DNA of 64,000 nucleotides from Camellia lanceoleosa (GCA_025200525.1 CM045767.1:3669437-3733436), one strand, 5' to 3'; counted from the first letter of the stretch, positions 9,521-21,476 are shown. Program-made: numbers and translations. The notes: generated from the letters alone by a model not told the origin.

Positions 9521-11357
9521 TCAGTAAAAGAGACTATTGGCCCCTGATACTCATTGGTCCTAGGCTTCTTCTGTTAGACCTGATACATATGCTGCAGGTG
9601 CCTCACTCTTTGAGTCTTCCCACACACGTCATTCTCATTGATCTTTGAGTGAATCACATTGATCACCCGATGTCCATCTGTTTGTTGTGGTGGTGGTGGT
9701 GGTGGAGGTGGAAGTGGTGCTGTCGGTGCTTGGGGTAGTCTTGCCTGCTCTTCCCTTATTCTAGCCTCATCTACGAAGTCTTTTAGACGACCCTGTCTGA
9801 CCAGATTCTCTAAGTGCATCTTCAAAGCCCTGCACCTCTAAGTCAAGTGTCCATCCTCATTATGGTAGATACAATGTTTCCCAAGGCTCCATCCCATAAA
9901 CTTGCCAGAGATCTTCTTCAGCGCTCTATAATACGGCTGGTTCCTGATTCTTTTTAGAACTTTGTAAACTGAGATCTGAAACACAGTGGTGACTGCCTGT
10001 GCAGCCCTCAGGCCTGTCTTTTGGCTGTTAAAACCAGTGTTACCTCGGCCTCGCTTTTGCGAGCTATTTCTCTTCTTCTACTTTGGTGCCTTTGCTCCAT
10101 GTGTGTCTTCCTCCGTTCTGGCATATTTCTTAATTCGTGCCATGAGCTCCTCCATACTCTTTGGTAGAGTTTTTGCGAGTGACTTTCGAAGTGGGCATTC
10201 ATCCTCCAGGTCATTTTTGAAAGATACAACCACCAGCTCCTGGTTGCATGTCGGTATTTGGTTGAACACCTTATAATACTGTTTGGCATAAGCTCTGAGA
10301 CTTTCACCCTCGCCAATGTTCAAAGCCAGCAGGGAGTCTACCCTCAGTGGCTGTAACTTATTTATTACAAACCTAGCCACAAACATCTCGGCCAGGCTTT
10401 CCCAACTCTTCACAGTTCCTTTTGGCAACTTATGGAACCAATTCGACGCAATTTCCCCAAAGGATGAAGGGAACATTTTTCACAGTAACGGCTCATTCCT
10501 ATTATACAAAGCTATTGAATTCAAATATAAGCCGACATGAAAGTTTGGATCAGACTTACCATCATAAACCTGGAACCTCGACATATGAAACATTTTTGAG
10601 GCCTCAAACTATCCAACTCTACCGAGAACGGCATTCTCGGTTTGACGGGGGATGTGACCTCAACCTTCAATCGCTTCCTCTGGAGGTAGTATCTCAAATC
10701 CTCATTCGTTCGACCGGGAGCTCGGCTATCAACAGATTTCAGTCTTTTTGGTGCGTTGCTCCCGGCGTCGTGGTCTGTCCTCTTGGATTTTTCTTTATTC
10801 ATTGTATCAAAGCAAAGCCCCTTCCCCTAGACATGCTGATGTTCTTTGACATAGGTTCCTTTGGTATGAGGCATCCTCTGCGACTCACCTCTCATTGACT
10901 TTGCTCGCCTAACATCCTGTGAAGGCCGATGTGAATGTTCTTTCTCTTTGTCATGCTGAGGGACTACTGGGATTGTTTTCTGCCCTCCTTTCTGGGCGTC
11001 GATCTTGGCCATTGGTATCGGCATGTCCTGCAATGGGTATGATGGTTGCATTACGTTGTTCTGCATCATGAAATTGACTACTAATTCTAGGTCTGCCAAC
11101 TTGTTTGACATCCCCTTCATTTCGCCGTCCCTTCTCGGGTATCTATCCTTCCATACCTGGAGGTCGCTCTCATTGTAATACTCATCTCGGCTTGCTTTTT
11201 TCGGGGCGTCTCCCTCCTTGTCGACGTCCTTCTCTCCAGGATTCTGATCTCGTGCTCCTTTATTACAGTTTTCTTCCTCGATGTTAGGATCGGTATGTTT
11301 ACCACTCCCACCTGGGACGTCGTCCCCGATCTTTTCTCCCTACTCGTTGTTGGCCAT
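9521..11357 (-). pseudogene. Tat-1 gag
   Basis: Gag forms the virus-like particle. The start ATG is at 11357 (MANNE), followed at once by TAG at codon 6. The N-terminal part is hydrophilic (QVWKDRYPRR at about 11140). The Retrotrans_gag core lies at 10078-10476 with SWESLAEMFVARFV, DSLLALNIGEGESLRAYAKQ and ECPLRKSLAKTLPKSMEEL. A proline run (about ten Pro near 9690-9720) lies near the C-terminus, followed by DVCGKTQRVRHLQHMYQV. At least four frameshifts or stops divide it. No CCHC knuckle is visible, which is common in Tat gags. Confidence 0.83.
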
Positions 11358-11370
11358 TTATTCTCCTTAA

Positions 11371-11389
11371 GTTCTGATACACGGCGCCA
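11371..11389 (-). other. Tat-1 primer-binding site (TGGCGCC type)
   Basis: The minus strand reads TGGCGCCGTGTATCAGAAC, starting three bases inside the LTR end. The TGGCGCC head is the usual Tat/Athila primer site, matching a tRNA 3' end (commonly assigned to tRNA-Asp). The next bases differ from the textbook site, so the exact tRNA is uncertain. Confidence 0.65.
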
Positions 11390-11392
11390 AAT

Positions 11393-11928
11393 TGTGGGTG
11401 TTGATTTCTAACCACAAAAACAAACGGGGAACTTAGCTGGAGAGCACCGGCAGAATAGATTAAGCTCAACAACTTGCACAAGAAGATGAGAATTCGGCGG
11501 CGGTTCATTCACCCGGGGGCACTCCGACGATCAAATTAGTAATCAATATCTCTCAAAGATAGCAAATTGTGCTTAAACTGACAAGAAGGAACTTACCTCA
11601 GACCTACGAGGGTGCTTTACTTTTATAACCAGCAATGACCTGATCCCATTAGAAGCCTTATTTCAATGGACTCAGGCTCCATGCTCATCTTGGACCCTTA
11701 TCTAGATAGAGATAAACTCTTCTTGAGCCTTATCTTTATCCAGACTGAGATTCTCCCCTATTTTAGGACTCTTGTCCCTTATCCACTCATCTCGGATTTT
11801 GATATCTTCGCAGATAACCTTGGCCTAGCCGAGATCACCTCAGCGCATGACCAAGCCACGTGGCACCTCGGTTGACACTTCAGCTTCACCTTAGCCACGT
11901 GTTGTCATTCACAAAATACGTCCCCACG
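11393..11928 (-). repeat. Tat-1 5' LTR, truncated by E3
   Basis: Starts TGTGGGTGTTGATTTC on the plus strand just beyond the PBS. It aligns base by base with the left LTR of Tat-2 (36939 onward): ACTTGCACAAGAAGATGAGAAT, CACCCGGGGGCACT and GCCACGTGTTGTCATTCA occur in both. Similarity to Tat-2 stops near 11920, and E-family LTR sequence begins near 11929. About 75-80 bp of the LTR end is therefore missing if the Tat-2 LTR ends near 37552. Confidence 0.75.
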
Positions 11929-12177
11929 ACAGCTATAAGCATATGGCAGAGTGAGAAATATTATAATGAGAGCATAAGGGTATAAAATCCCCATGGATAA
12001 TTATTTAGGCCAAATAAAGAATAGTTTGGTTTGAGTAAATCATTTAAATAACAGAAACAAAATGCAAAATTATAGCAAAATAATCATAACCACAGTACAA
12101 AACAAAACAGAACAAAACATAGAGTCAATGGATCCATGACAAATAGAGGGTTACTAAGTGACTAATTAGAGGCCAAT
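11929..12177 (-). mobile_element. E3, part 1: truncated E-family LTR
   Basis: AGCTATAAGCATATGGCAGAGTGAGAAATATTAT matches, reversed, the E1 right LTR around 47630-47660. CAATGGATCCATGACAAA matches that LTR near 47410-47430. The U5 end expected to the left (as at 63538) is missing. The segment ends at CCAAT (12173-12177), the target duplication of solo LTR B. It resumes at 27902 and again at 35452. Confidence 0.8.
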
Positions 12178-13039
12178 TGTCACGACCCAAACCCGCCCCT
12201 ATAGGTTTAAAATCGTAACTGGCCAGTAATCCTGGGATTACTGAAGGCCACTAAGACGGATTAACATAATATTAGCGGCTAGTAGAAGCAAATAACAAAT
12301 ATACAATGTCTATTAAGCTGTGCAGACTTATATAAGAGCGAAAATTTTAAACTTTATATATACATATTTACATATCACCCTTATGTCATCATATATATAT
12401 ATATAGATTAGACAAAAATGGACTTAGCCCTATTTACAAAATAAGCAAAGACTTATTTAACCAAACAAGAAAACAAAAGTTGAACTTTATGCACTTAGCT
12501 ATAACTAGTAGACATATATCCGGAACCTCCATGGGAGGCACATAGGTTGGCTAACAAAACAGAGTCCACGTAGAAGCTCTAGGCCTGGTCACGTGCCTGA
12601 TCACCTACATAAATAATACAATGAGCTGGAGCCTAGTGAATAATAACAGAGTAAAGATTTTAATGACTGAGGTCCATAACAAATTCAGAAATCAGATTTC
12701 AAATCTCTTATGAAATTAGAAACATAGTCATGTTCGTATTCGTATCAGAAACAGAGTCATATTCATATTCAAAAAATGTGTGGTATATCCATTAGCATTA
12801 ACATATCACGTTGTCAAGCATATCAAGTTCCATAATGGAACCTTCAGTATCGGGTATCATATAACATACGTAGGCCATGGTATTGTTTCTTCCGGGCAAG
12901 GGCCTCATGACCATAAGCCATAGTATTATGTCCCCTAAGCGAGGGCCTCTGCTAAGGATACCATAAATACTGATGATACAGCGTGTTCCAGATGGAACGG
13001 GTCGGATTGATCCACGTTTTCCAAACCAGTATCCGAGGT

Positions 13040-13540
13040 ACCAAGCCCACAGTGGAGCCTGCACAAGAGTTCAACGGCGAACGGGGAGTCCCCCAGCGAA
13101 CCCTCCGACGAGCAAGTTAGAAAGAGAGATGGAATGTAGAGATAAATTAGTGATAGAAAAGCTTAACCTTCTTCTTGTCTTCGACGTCTGCGTATATCCT
13201 TTGGTAATCATTTCATTGTCCCTTCCGACCTGTCGCCATGGCCGAAAGTCTATGCTCTAGCTTGCCTTGTTCATGGTGAGGCCGTTCTGTCTCGACAGGG
13301 AGGGGTTATCACAATAAATGCTGTAAGGGCCTTCATTAATGGCTGATGTGCAGTGCAATAACTTTGCAGGATCTTTGTCTGCTTATGTGGCTTGTCTTTC
13401 TCTTGCCATGTGTTTAGATGTCATTGGTTATTAATGCCATGTTGAGTTCCAACAACGCTGGGCCTTAGTATCTGAATTATGTATTGGGCCTTAAGTGGTG
13501 GACTATAACGTTTATGGGCTTACCCATGTCAAATACATTT
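13040..13540. mobile_element. Possible small LTR fragment inside LTR B
   Basis: AACGGCGAACGGGGAGTCCC and CCCTCCGACGAGCAAGTTAG resemble the CCGGGGGCACTCCGACGATCAA block of the Tat LTRs, but the surrounding sequence is unlike either Tat copy. The stretch is richer in GC than LTR B around it, and related LTR A lacks it. The ends are not defined and no target duplication is seen. Confidence 0.3.
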
Positions 13541-14084
13541 CAAAGATTTGGATCATCATTCATGGAATTTCAAAATAGCCTTTTGTACCATTCAGAAGCA
13601 GTTCATATCATATCATAATGTTCATAAAGTATTTCATATTAAACATACATTTACAGAGTTATTACTCACAGATAATTGCAGAAGCAGATCAGACAGATAA
13701 TAGCATGTGACCTACACAAATACATAACATATACACATTTGAAACACAATATTACTTCTTTGATCAAACTTGACTTCTCTTGTCTTCTGTCTAAATAATC
13801 CAAAGGTCTATTACACTTATTCTTTATTTATTCAAATGAATCGGGTTTTTATTTCACATATTCTTTCATTACTAAATCATTCTTTTATGAATAAACCAAT
13901 TTCTTACTTGACTTCTTAATCAATTACTACAAAGTTAATGACTTAGTCTTTAATCAACTAATTAATGTTGATTGTTAGCTTATTAATCTTTATTGAGCAA
14001 TAAATCATGTCTAGAATGCTTGGGAAAAGATGAGATTGAAAATATGAACTAAATGCCATTTTTCAAAATATGTTGAAAATAATT

Positions 14085-14200
14085 GTTCGCTCGAGCGAGC
14101 CTTTAGTCGCTCGAGCGGTCTGTAAAAGACTGCAAAAGTACTGGAAGCCTTCAATGTGCGCTCGAGTGGCAATTAGTCTGCTCGAGTGGTCTGTAAAATT
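14085..14200. repeat. GCTCGAGCG palindrome cluster in LTR B
   Basis: Four sites within about 110 bp: CGCTCGAGCGAGC, CGCTCGAGCGGTC, GCGCTCGAGTGGC and GCTCGAGTGGTC. The second pair shows CG-to-TG decay. The position within the LTR matches the clusters of LTR A and LTR D once insertions are removed. Confidence 0.8.
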
Positions 14201-15996
14201 TTAGAATTCCGAATTTTTCAACAATGGTTTCCAAATGCATTTTTCAATCTTTAAACCCACATATCTTGATCAAAACCTTGAAAACACTTTACAAAACATA
14301 AACACTTATTTATTTATAAATCATTTGCTCAAAATCTCATCAAGTTGTCAAAACTTAAATCAAGCTCCATGCATTCAAATATTTTCAAACTTCTTTTCCT
14401 TTGAAGAATAATCATGAAATTAAACACGAGACTCATGAATTTATGAAATAATATTCAATACAAAAGCATCATACAACAACACTTTTAAAAATCCAAACTC
14501 AAAATCGTGAAATATAAATATTAAATAATTTATTTGAATCAAAATCCATGAACTCATGATTTCTAAAATTCTTTTTCAAAATGAAATGCACAATAAAATT
14601 GCATGTAATTTATGGAGTTTAATTTAACTATAACTTTCTAAATCAAATTTAAAATAATTAATTTCTAAATTAGATGTCATAAACTTAAGCTTAGCTCTAA
14701 TTCTTTATTTTCTTGTCAATTTCTTCTAATCACATAAAATTGATTTCTAACTCTTTTCTATGTCCTTTAAATTATTAAATTGAAGTTATAAAACTCTTAG
14801 AAAAGTATTCGATTGTGTGAAACTAAGATCAAAATCAAACCATTTACATCAAAATGCCTTTAATTCAAAACTAAGCTCAAAATGTTCATGAATTTATAAT
14901 TTAGCAAAACGTATTCTTCTTATACCCAAATATGAAATTAATTCTTCAAGTCTCTTAAAAATTCATTGATGCATGTAAAGATGAAGTCCAAATTCATGAG
15001 AAACAACACAAATTAAACTCACTTCATAAATTTGCCAAACTAATTTCTTAGTTCTTGACTTTAATTCTTTTCATTTCGTTATATGTAAAATTACATACAA
15101 TTGGATTCTATTTCTTCTTGATTTTCAAAACATGAAATTAAACATGTAAGCCATGAATTTTTCTTAAAACATGCAAGATATATACTCTTTTGTATGCAAG
15201 ACCTTCAAAACCAAGTTCAAAAATGATGAAACATGAGACATGCAACCTTAGATATGAACTTAGTTTACTATTCATCATCTTCTTGACATTTCCTAACAAA
15301 TTTCATGTAATTAATCCTAATTACTTCATGAATTCAACCTTTAGATGATTCCTTTACAAGAATTAAAGATAAAAATCTTACCTAAAGTCTTTAGCTTGAA
15401 ACGTTCTAGCCCAATCTTTAGCTTCTCCTACAATTCTTCATCTCTTCAAATTTTGGAACTGTCACAACCCAAACCTACCCTTAAAAGTTTAGGACATGAC
15501 CGGCCTGTACTTAGGCCTCAAATCAAAATCAAAGAATATAATTTATTCAACAAAAGAGCATAAAAACGAAAGCAATTAAATAATACAATGTCCATCGAGC
15601 CGTGCATATATGCCAGATCATTACACAACTTTCCTTAACCAGAGAAGTTCACATACGCAGTTCAGATATAAATACAGTTCGAGGCAGGTATATATACAAA
15701 TAGTTAATAACCCAAAAGTTACATGACCATAAAATATTCAACAAAGCCACCAAAAACAATTACAAAAATGTGGCACTAAACTCCATAAGGAACAAAAAGA
15801 CTCCACTTTTCCACAAAAAGGCGCCTGAAGCTAACTTAGGGCTGGCCTTCAAGTTGACTACGTACAAAACATATATGAATACAGAATGAGCCGAGCTTAG
15901 TGAATAATAATAATGTAATAAAGCATATAAACGAGCATGTGTCTTGCAAAATGTAAAACGTGTACGTAACACATGTATGTCCTTTTTATCAATACA

Positions 15997-16208
15997 TTTC
16001 AAAACGGCCTTGGGCCCCTTTATAATAATAGAACGGCCTTAGGCCTAGTAATAATAGAATGGCCTTGGGCCTAGTAATAAAAGAACGGTCTTGGGCCCAG
16101 TAATAAAAGACGGTCTTGGGCCCAGTAATAACAGAACGACCTCGAGCCTAGTAATAACAGAACGGCCTCGGGCCCAATAATGACAGAATGGCCTCGGGCC
16201 CAATATAT
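15997..16208. repeat. Minisatellite in element C LTR, about 27-bp unit, about 8 copies
   Basis: Units read AACGGCCTTGGGCCCAGTAATAA with small variations (GGCCTTAGGCCTAG, GGCCTCGGGCCCAA). The right LTR has the matching array at 25245-25428. The minus-strand frames through it, which give runs like GPRPF, are artefacts of the repeat. Confidence 0.88.
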
Positions 16209-16584
16209 TATACCATAAATAAGTCTCATCTCATGTCCACATTCCATATTCCAATTCTTGTAGTTCATTCATTTGAATAACATAACTTCAGAGAATCCCG
16301 CATTAACATAACAAAATAAATATAATAAGTATGTCTTTACACTATTATTACTCATAGTGATTTGGTCGTGCAGTAGTCCCTTTTGGCGAATGACCTACAC
16401 ATCCCACACATAAACTAATAAGTAATGCATTCATTTCTTAGCTTCTCGCCTTTTTTTTTTCTTTTTTCTGTTTCGTTCACTTTCTATTCATTTTTACATA
16501 TTTCAGGGGTCTAACATATACAAATTAACACGTTCAGAAGGTCAAAAGGAGTGTCAAAAAGCAATAGAATTTTCCATTTCTTTC

Positions 16585-16735
16585 TGCACGTGCGGAGGTC
16601 TCTCATTGCATGTACAAAGAGGCGTTCCGCACGTGCATTTATTTCAGAAGCCCACACTTGCCTCCCCTATTTTCCGCACATGCAGCTGTGCATCTTGCAC
16701 GTGTAGCCATGAGCCCCGCATGTACGGCCCTGGGC
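16585..16735. repeat. GCACGTGC palindrome cluster in element C left LTR
   Basis: TGCACGTGCGGAGG, CCGCACGTGCATTT, CCGCACATGCAG, TTGCACGTGTAG and CCGCATGTACGG lie within 150 bp. CACGTG is a G-box/E-box core. The right LTR has a matching but diverged set near 25800-25960. It sits where LTRs A, B and D carry GCTCGAGC instead. Confidence 0.8.
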
Positions 16736-17716
16736 TCTATTTGAGTAGTCTGAAATTCAACAATTTCAGCTTTCCAAAAGTATTTCAAGGCTCCAACTCA
16801 AGCAAGTTCCATTTCAAAAACATAATATATAATCATAATAAACATGAACCTCAACCTTGATTAGATCATAGCTCATTTTAATTGTACATACACAACACAA
16901 ATTGCTACCTTTCTTCCATTTTTTCATCTTTTCATGGTTAATCAAAACAACCATAGCTATACATATACAAACATATGCATAAATGAGCTTAAAGCACGTG
17001 AAACTAAAGATTAGAAGGTAGTTTCTCTCAATCTTACTCAAAACAACTCAAAACCCAAGGATCAACCTTTTATTTAACCAAATCCAAAGATTACATGTTC
17101 AATTTCATGAAATAAATTCAACCATGGTAGTAACTCATAAACCCTAACTTCTATGGGTTTAAAAACTTCATTCTAAGGCTCAATTCTAATCAACAGAGGA
17201 GAGGTTTATAGTATTTGAGTTTACCTTGAGCCAATCCTTGACTTATTCTTCAATTTCCTTCAATCCTCCCACTTGGGGTTAAGTTTTCTCCTCTTTCTTT
17301 CCTTTCTCTTCTCTCTTTCTAGGAGATATGTCTAAGTGCTAACCTAAGCTCATATATATATCTCTTATATCTACAAGACTTGAGTTTTGGGGTCCAAATA
17401 GTTTAATTAAGACTTATGACCAAATTAAATCAATTTAATTCATTACGAATCAAATTTTTACACAACTTTATATTATATTCTAAATATTACGCTAATCATA
17501 ACTATAAAGTCAATTTCGGTTTATCACGCCTCTAAGGCTTTCAATTTACAAATTCAAAGGTCGTAATTTCAATGACTTTCTCATAATCGATGATATAATT
17601 TCATAATCATATAATTCACACATTAAAACATGGAATTTTATGTCAAACATATAAACACGCATATAATCACACATCTAATGAGAGATTTAAGCATATGAGA
17701 GGGTCGGGCTATTACA

Positions 17717-17840
17717 CTCTTTCCCTCTTAAAGAAGTTTGGTCCCTCAAACTTATTTTACCTCAAGTTAAGAATAACTCCGGATACCGTTGTTTCATTTC
17801 CACTTCGCTCTCCTAAGCGGCTTCCTTCCCGTAGTGTTCT
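17717..17840 (-). pseudogene. Element C polypurine tract and chromodomain C-terminus
   Basis: On the minus strand this piece reads EHYGKEAA, then a stop where Trp is expected, then ESEVEMKQRYPELF and a stop, ending in AAGAGGGAAAGAG at the LTR. It completes KVKWEE at 20156-20185, giving the chromodomain signature W-E-x-H-x-x-x-E-A-x-W-E. Chromodomains of chromoviruses bind histone marks and are thought to guide integration. The two halves are separated by solo LTR D. Confidence 0.8.
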
Positions 17841-20155
17841 TGTCATGACCCGAACCCGACCCTGTAGGTTAAAGTCATAACCGGCTAATAATCATAAGAT
17901 GACCTACAGCCTCAAACAATAAAAAATGTATATTATGATAGTAATGGGGGCCAAAAATGGAAGCAGACTTCAAAATTTTGTCCAAAGAGTTGTGCTTACA
18001 TGGCATATCAAAGCATCTCACATATATCCATTAATAACTCACACTGAAAAACAAACTTAGAATCTTGTACATACAGGATCATTTAAACTTATAGTTAGCC
18101 AAACCAAAAGTTTATATGCATAAGAGATCCAACGGAACCACCAAGGTAATAAGGTGCAAAACAGAAGGACAAGTACAAGAAACAAAGTCTCGTGTGTGAG
18201 ACGTTCAGGTTGACTCCACAAAACTTAACTTCCTCTCACACCCTTCACTGAGGCTGGGTTTGGACATCTCTTTGCTCACCTACATACATATAAATGAGAG
18301 TTAGCGAAAGCCCATTGAATAATATCAAAATAAGGAAGTTACATGAATGAAATTCTTAACAAACATATCAGACGGCTTTAGGCCCATTCATATTTCTTTC
18401 CAATACATCAAACGGCCTTAGGCCCAAACATATCAAACAACCTCTGACCCAATTATATCAAACAAATTTCTGCCCAATTCATTTATGTCGACGGCTCGGC
18501 CCAATTTATTCAATCATTGGCATAACGAATACTGCTCACAATTCAAATTAATAATATCCATGAAACTTATACGTATAAGCATTTGGAAAGTAGCATACTT
18601 GAAATATCTTTACTAAGATATTACTCATAGTGTTTTGCCGATGGATTTGCCCTTGTGCTTGACCCTACATTTCATAACATATTGGGTCATAAGCAAGTCA
18701 ATCCGTTCTTAATTTGTTTATTTCTCTTAGGTCTCTTTCTTCTCTTTTTTGTTTATTTACAATGTTCAATGCATGCCTAAGAGTACTTAGAAATAAAACA
18801 GAATGAAAAACGAAACATAAAACAACTTTTCAAAATTTCTAAAACAAGGCTCTTCGCTCGAGTGGCTTGCAAAACTCTGCAAAAATACTAGTTGCATGAT
18901 TTTATGCTCAAGCGAGATTTCTAATGGTTGAGCGAGGAGTCTTGCAAAACAGGGTTCGCTTGAGCGCGAGTTTAGCCGCTCGAGCCACCATGCAAATCTT
19001 TGCAAAACTTTTGGGAGCTAAATTTTCATGCTTGAGCAAGACTTTTGTCGCTTGAGTGAACAGGTCAAATTCTGGAATTTCGAGAATTCTGTTTGAAGTT
19101 CAAAACACACTCCCAAAGGTCCAAAGTTTGCAAATTGACACCAAAACATGGAAAAACATTGTTTATCATGTGAACAAAGGTAATTTGAAACTAAATGGGC
19201 TAAAATCATGGTCCATTTCCCAAACCATTTCAAGTTCTTCTTGCCAATTTCAAAATTCATGCAATCGAGTTTCATACCTTCATGACTCATGCATGCATGT
19301 AAATTATTGACTCTAATTCCTTTTCAAATGGTACACATGATGCTCAAAATCATGAAGCTTGACAAAATTATGCATGCATGTGTGATTTGGTACTCAATTC
19401 TTCATGACTATTTCATGGTAATCCCCTACATACATGGAGATATAGACTTCAAATTCATCACACACCATTCAAATCTTGTTCTTGATTACCAATTCTCTTT
19501 GAATTCACATAATTGTAGGCTTAAACTCATGGATTAAGGGTTTGTTACTTACCTAGAAGCTCTAATCCTTCCAATTATAGCTAAGTCTTGAGTTAATCCA
19601 CCTAATTCTTGAACTCCTTTGCAAAAATCTTCAAGGATGAGCCCTCTTTCTCTAAATTTGGCTCACTCTCTCTCTCTCTAGAGGTGTATTTCTGATTTTG
19701 AGCTTAAAGGAATAAACTCAAGTGTATAAAGGCCACTTATATATGCTTGCCTAATCAAATTTGATTAAGGCTAAGTAATTATGCTTAATTTAATCAACTC
19801 AATCTAATTATTTTGATCCGAATCAATTTTTAATTCAAGTTCATCATAAGCTCTAAAAATCACGCCAATCACAATGGTATAGACAATTTCACTTTCTAAC
19901 GCCTCTACAACCTTCAATTTAAATTTTATAATGTAAAAATGAATAGACTTTCCTATGGTGAATAGATATAAATTGAGAAACACATATAATCATATAATTA
20001 GCACTTTAATCATATCAAGCATATAATTATAAGCACATTTAAGATTAATTTGAGAAACACATATAATCATATAATTAGCACTCGTAATCATATCAAGCAT
20101 ATAATTATAAGCACATTTTAGATTAATTAGCATAACACGTAGTAGGGTTGTCACA
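17841..20155 (-). mobile_element. Solo LTR D (2.3 kb) inserted in element C chromodomain
   Basis: Starts TGTCATGACCCGAACCC and ends GTAGGGTTGTCACA. Left flank GTTCT (17836-17840) and right flank GCTTCT (20156-20161) form a five-base duplication with one extra C. Layout matches LTRs A-C: a GGCC-rich repeat (18368-18510), then a palindrome cluster (18850-19065), then an AT-rich stretch with TTATATATGC (about 19738) as a TATA-like box. A near-exact 64-bp direct repeat occurs at about 19970-20130. No coding region of its own, so it is a solo LTR and the youngest insertion in this nest. Confidence 0.87.
18850..19065. repeat. GCTCGAGCG-type palindrome cluster in LTR D (decayed)
   Basis: CGCTCGAGTGGC, GCTCAAGCGAG, CGCTTGAGCGCG, CGCTCGAGCCACC, GCTTGAGCAAG and CGCTTGAGTGAAC lie within 215 bp. 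Most carry one C-to-T or G-to-A change from GCTCGAGCG, as expected for methylated CpG. Confidence 0.75.
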
Positions 20156-21473
20156 GCTTCTTCCCATTTGACTTTTAGCATCTAATTGTTTTGTTTTGCA
20201 ATTGTTTCACTTGACGATCCAGAATTTGAATTGGTTTCTCCTCATAGATCAAATTGTCATCCAACATAAGTTCATGGTAATCTGTAATATAGGATGGATC
20301 TTGAAGGTAACCCTGTAACATGGATACATGAAAGATGTTATGTACTTGTCCCATACTCGGTGGAAGAGCAATACGATAAGCCATCAGACCCACTTTTTTT
20401 AGAATTTGAAAAGGACCTACATACTGGGGTGCTAATTTACCCTTCTTGCCAAATCTTGTGTGTCCTTTCATTGGAGTGACTTTTACAAAAACAAAATTGC
20501 CCTCCTCAAATTCCAAATCCCTTCGTCGATGATTTGTGTAACTCTTTTGCCTACTTTCAGCGGTTTTCAATCTTTCCCAAATGACTTTGATTTTCTTCAT
20601 CCTCATTTGCACAATTTTAGGCCCAAACAATGATCTATCACCAACTTTAGCCCAATACACTGGGGAGTGGCATTTTCTTCCATACAAAGCTTCATATGGT
20701 GCCATCTCTATGCTTGAGTGAAAACTATTGTTGTATGCAAACTTTGCCAATGGAAGGTACGTTTCCCAAACTCCTTGGAAATCCAAGGCATACATCCAAA
20801 GCATATCCTCCAACGTTTGTATTGTTCTCTCTGATTGGCACATCTTTTGAGAGTGGAATGTCAGATCAATTTCAACTCGCTCCCATGGCATTCTATAAAC
20901 TTTGCCAAAATCTGGATACAAATTTTGAATCTCTATGGATACAATTGAAATCGAGACACCATGTAGCCAGATAATTTCATTCATATACACAACAACAAGT
21001 TTATCCGCATTATATTGAGTTTTCACAGATAGAAAATGGGCAGATTTAGTTAATCTATCAATAATAACCCATACGGAATTCATACCTTGGGGCGTTCGGG
21101 GCAAACCCACAATAAATCATCAGATGTTCCCACTTCCACTCTGAAATTGGGAGAGGTTGAAGTAGGCCCGCTGGTTTTTGGTGCTCCGATTTTACTTGTT
21201 GACATTGCAAACGTTTCAAAACAAATTATGCAATTTCTTTCTTCATGCTTGGCCACAAAAATTTTGCTTCAAATCTTGGTACATTTTTGTATTACTAGGA
21301 TGTAGGGAAAATCGAGACATATGTGCTTCTTTCATAATTCTTCTCTTGATTTCTGAAATATTTGGGACACATAATCTGTCTTTAAACTTTAACACTGAAT
21401 TTTCAAGAATGAACCCGGGCCTTGGCTTTGTTTCCATCTCGACACAAATTTTCTTCATAAACTCATCTTCCAC
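20156..21473 (-). pseudogene. Element C integrase with chromodomain N-terminus
   Basis: The 21243-21473 frame carries a zinc-finger half (EAHMSRFSLHPSNTKMYQD). After a frameshift the 311-codon frame 20175-21110 holds the core: [15 protein letters not shown] (first Asp), CQSERTIQTLEDML (Glu), LAKFAYNNSFHSSIEMAPYE, and the C-terminal GKLAPQYVGPFQILKKVG and HNIFHVSMLQ. It then leads to ILDRQVKQL and the chromodomain. The usual second-Asp motif VSDRDP reads VSIEIQ, so a catalytic Asp is missing, and HPQTDGQSE reads HSQKMCQSE. The enzyme would be dead even without the solo LTR insertion. Confidence 0.88.
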
Positions 21474-21476
21474 TTG

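Larger units (their letters stand above)
324..11928 (-). mobile_element. Tat-1: Tat-lineage Ty3/gypsy retrotransposon, decayed, left end interrupted
   Basis: On the minus strand the order from right to left is LTR, PBS, gag, protease, RT, RNase H, a second RNase H, integrase, tandem repeats and then an antisense gene on the plus strand. The second RNase H and the antisense gene are known hallmarks of the Tat lineage (relatives of Ogre, Retand and Grande). The copy is inactive: gag has a stop at codon 6, pol has several stops and frameshifts, integrase is split by solo LTR A, and the right LTR is cut by an E-family LTR. Tat-2 (36939-51989) is a second copy of the same or a very close family. 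Confidence 0.87.
12178..15459 (-). mobile_element. Solo LTR B, part 1
   Basis: Starts TGTCACGACCCAAACCCGCCCC directly after CCAAT. It ends at GGAAC, where element C is inserted, and resumes at 26958. The whole LTR runs 12178-27896 with about 4.2 kb of its own sequence, unusually long. The second CCAAT copy lies at 27897-27901, so the outer ends are exact. No gag-pol of its own is present. Its first 200 bp match the end of solo LTR A. Apart from a GC-rich insert near 13040-13540 and a palindrome cluster near 14085-14200, it is AT-rich and non-coding. Confidence 0.87.
15460..17716 (-). repeat. Element C 3' LTR (left copy)
   Basis: Begins TGTCACAACCCAAACC and ends GGGCTATTACA, followed by pyrimidine-rich CTCTTTCCCTCTT, which is the polypurine tract on the minus strand. 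A TATA-like run TCATATATATATC (about 17347-17360) lies upstream of the presumed transcript start. Contains a minisatellite (15997-16208) and a GCACGTGC cluster (16585-16735). Confidence 0.9.

Noticed and set aside
9659..9841. Plus-strand poly-Gly frame
   Set aside because: Shadow of the proline run in Tat-1 gag on the other strand.
15997..16208. CRISPR-like array of short repeats
   Set aside because: Unit and spacer are not distinct; it is a head-to-tail minisatellite in an LTR of a plant retroelement.
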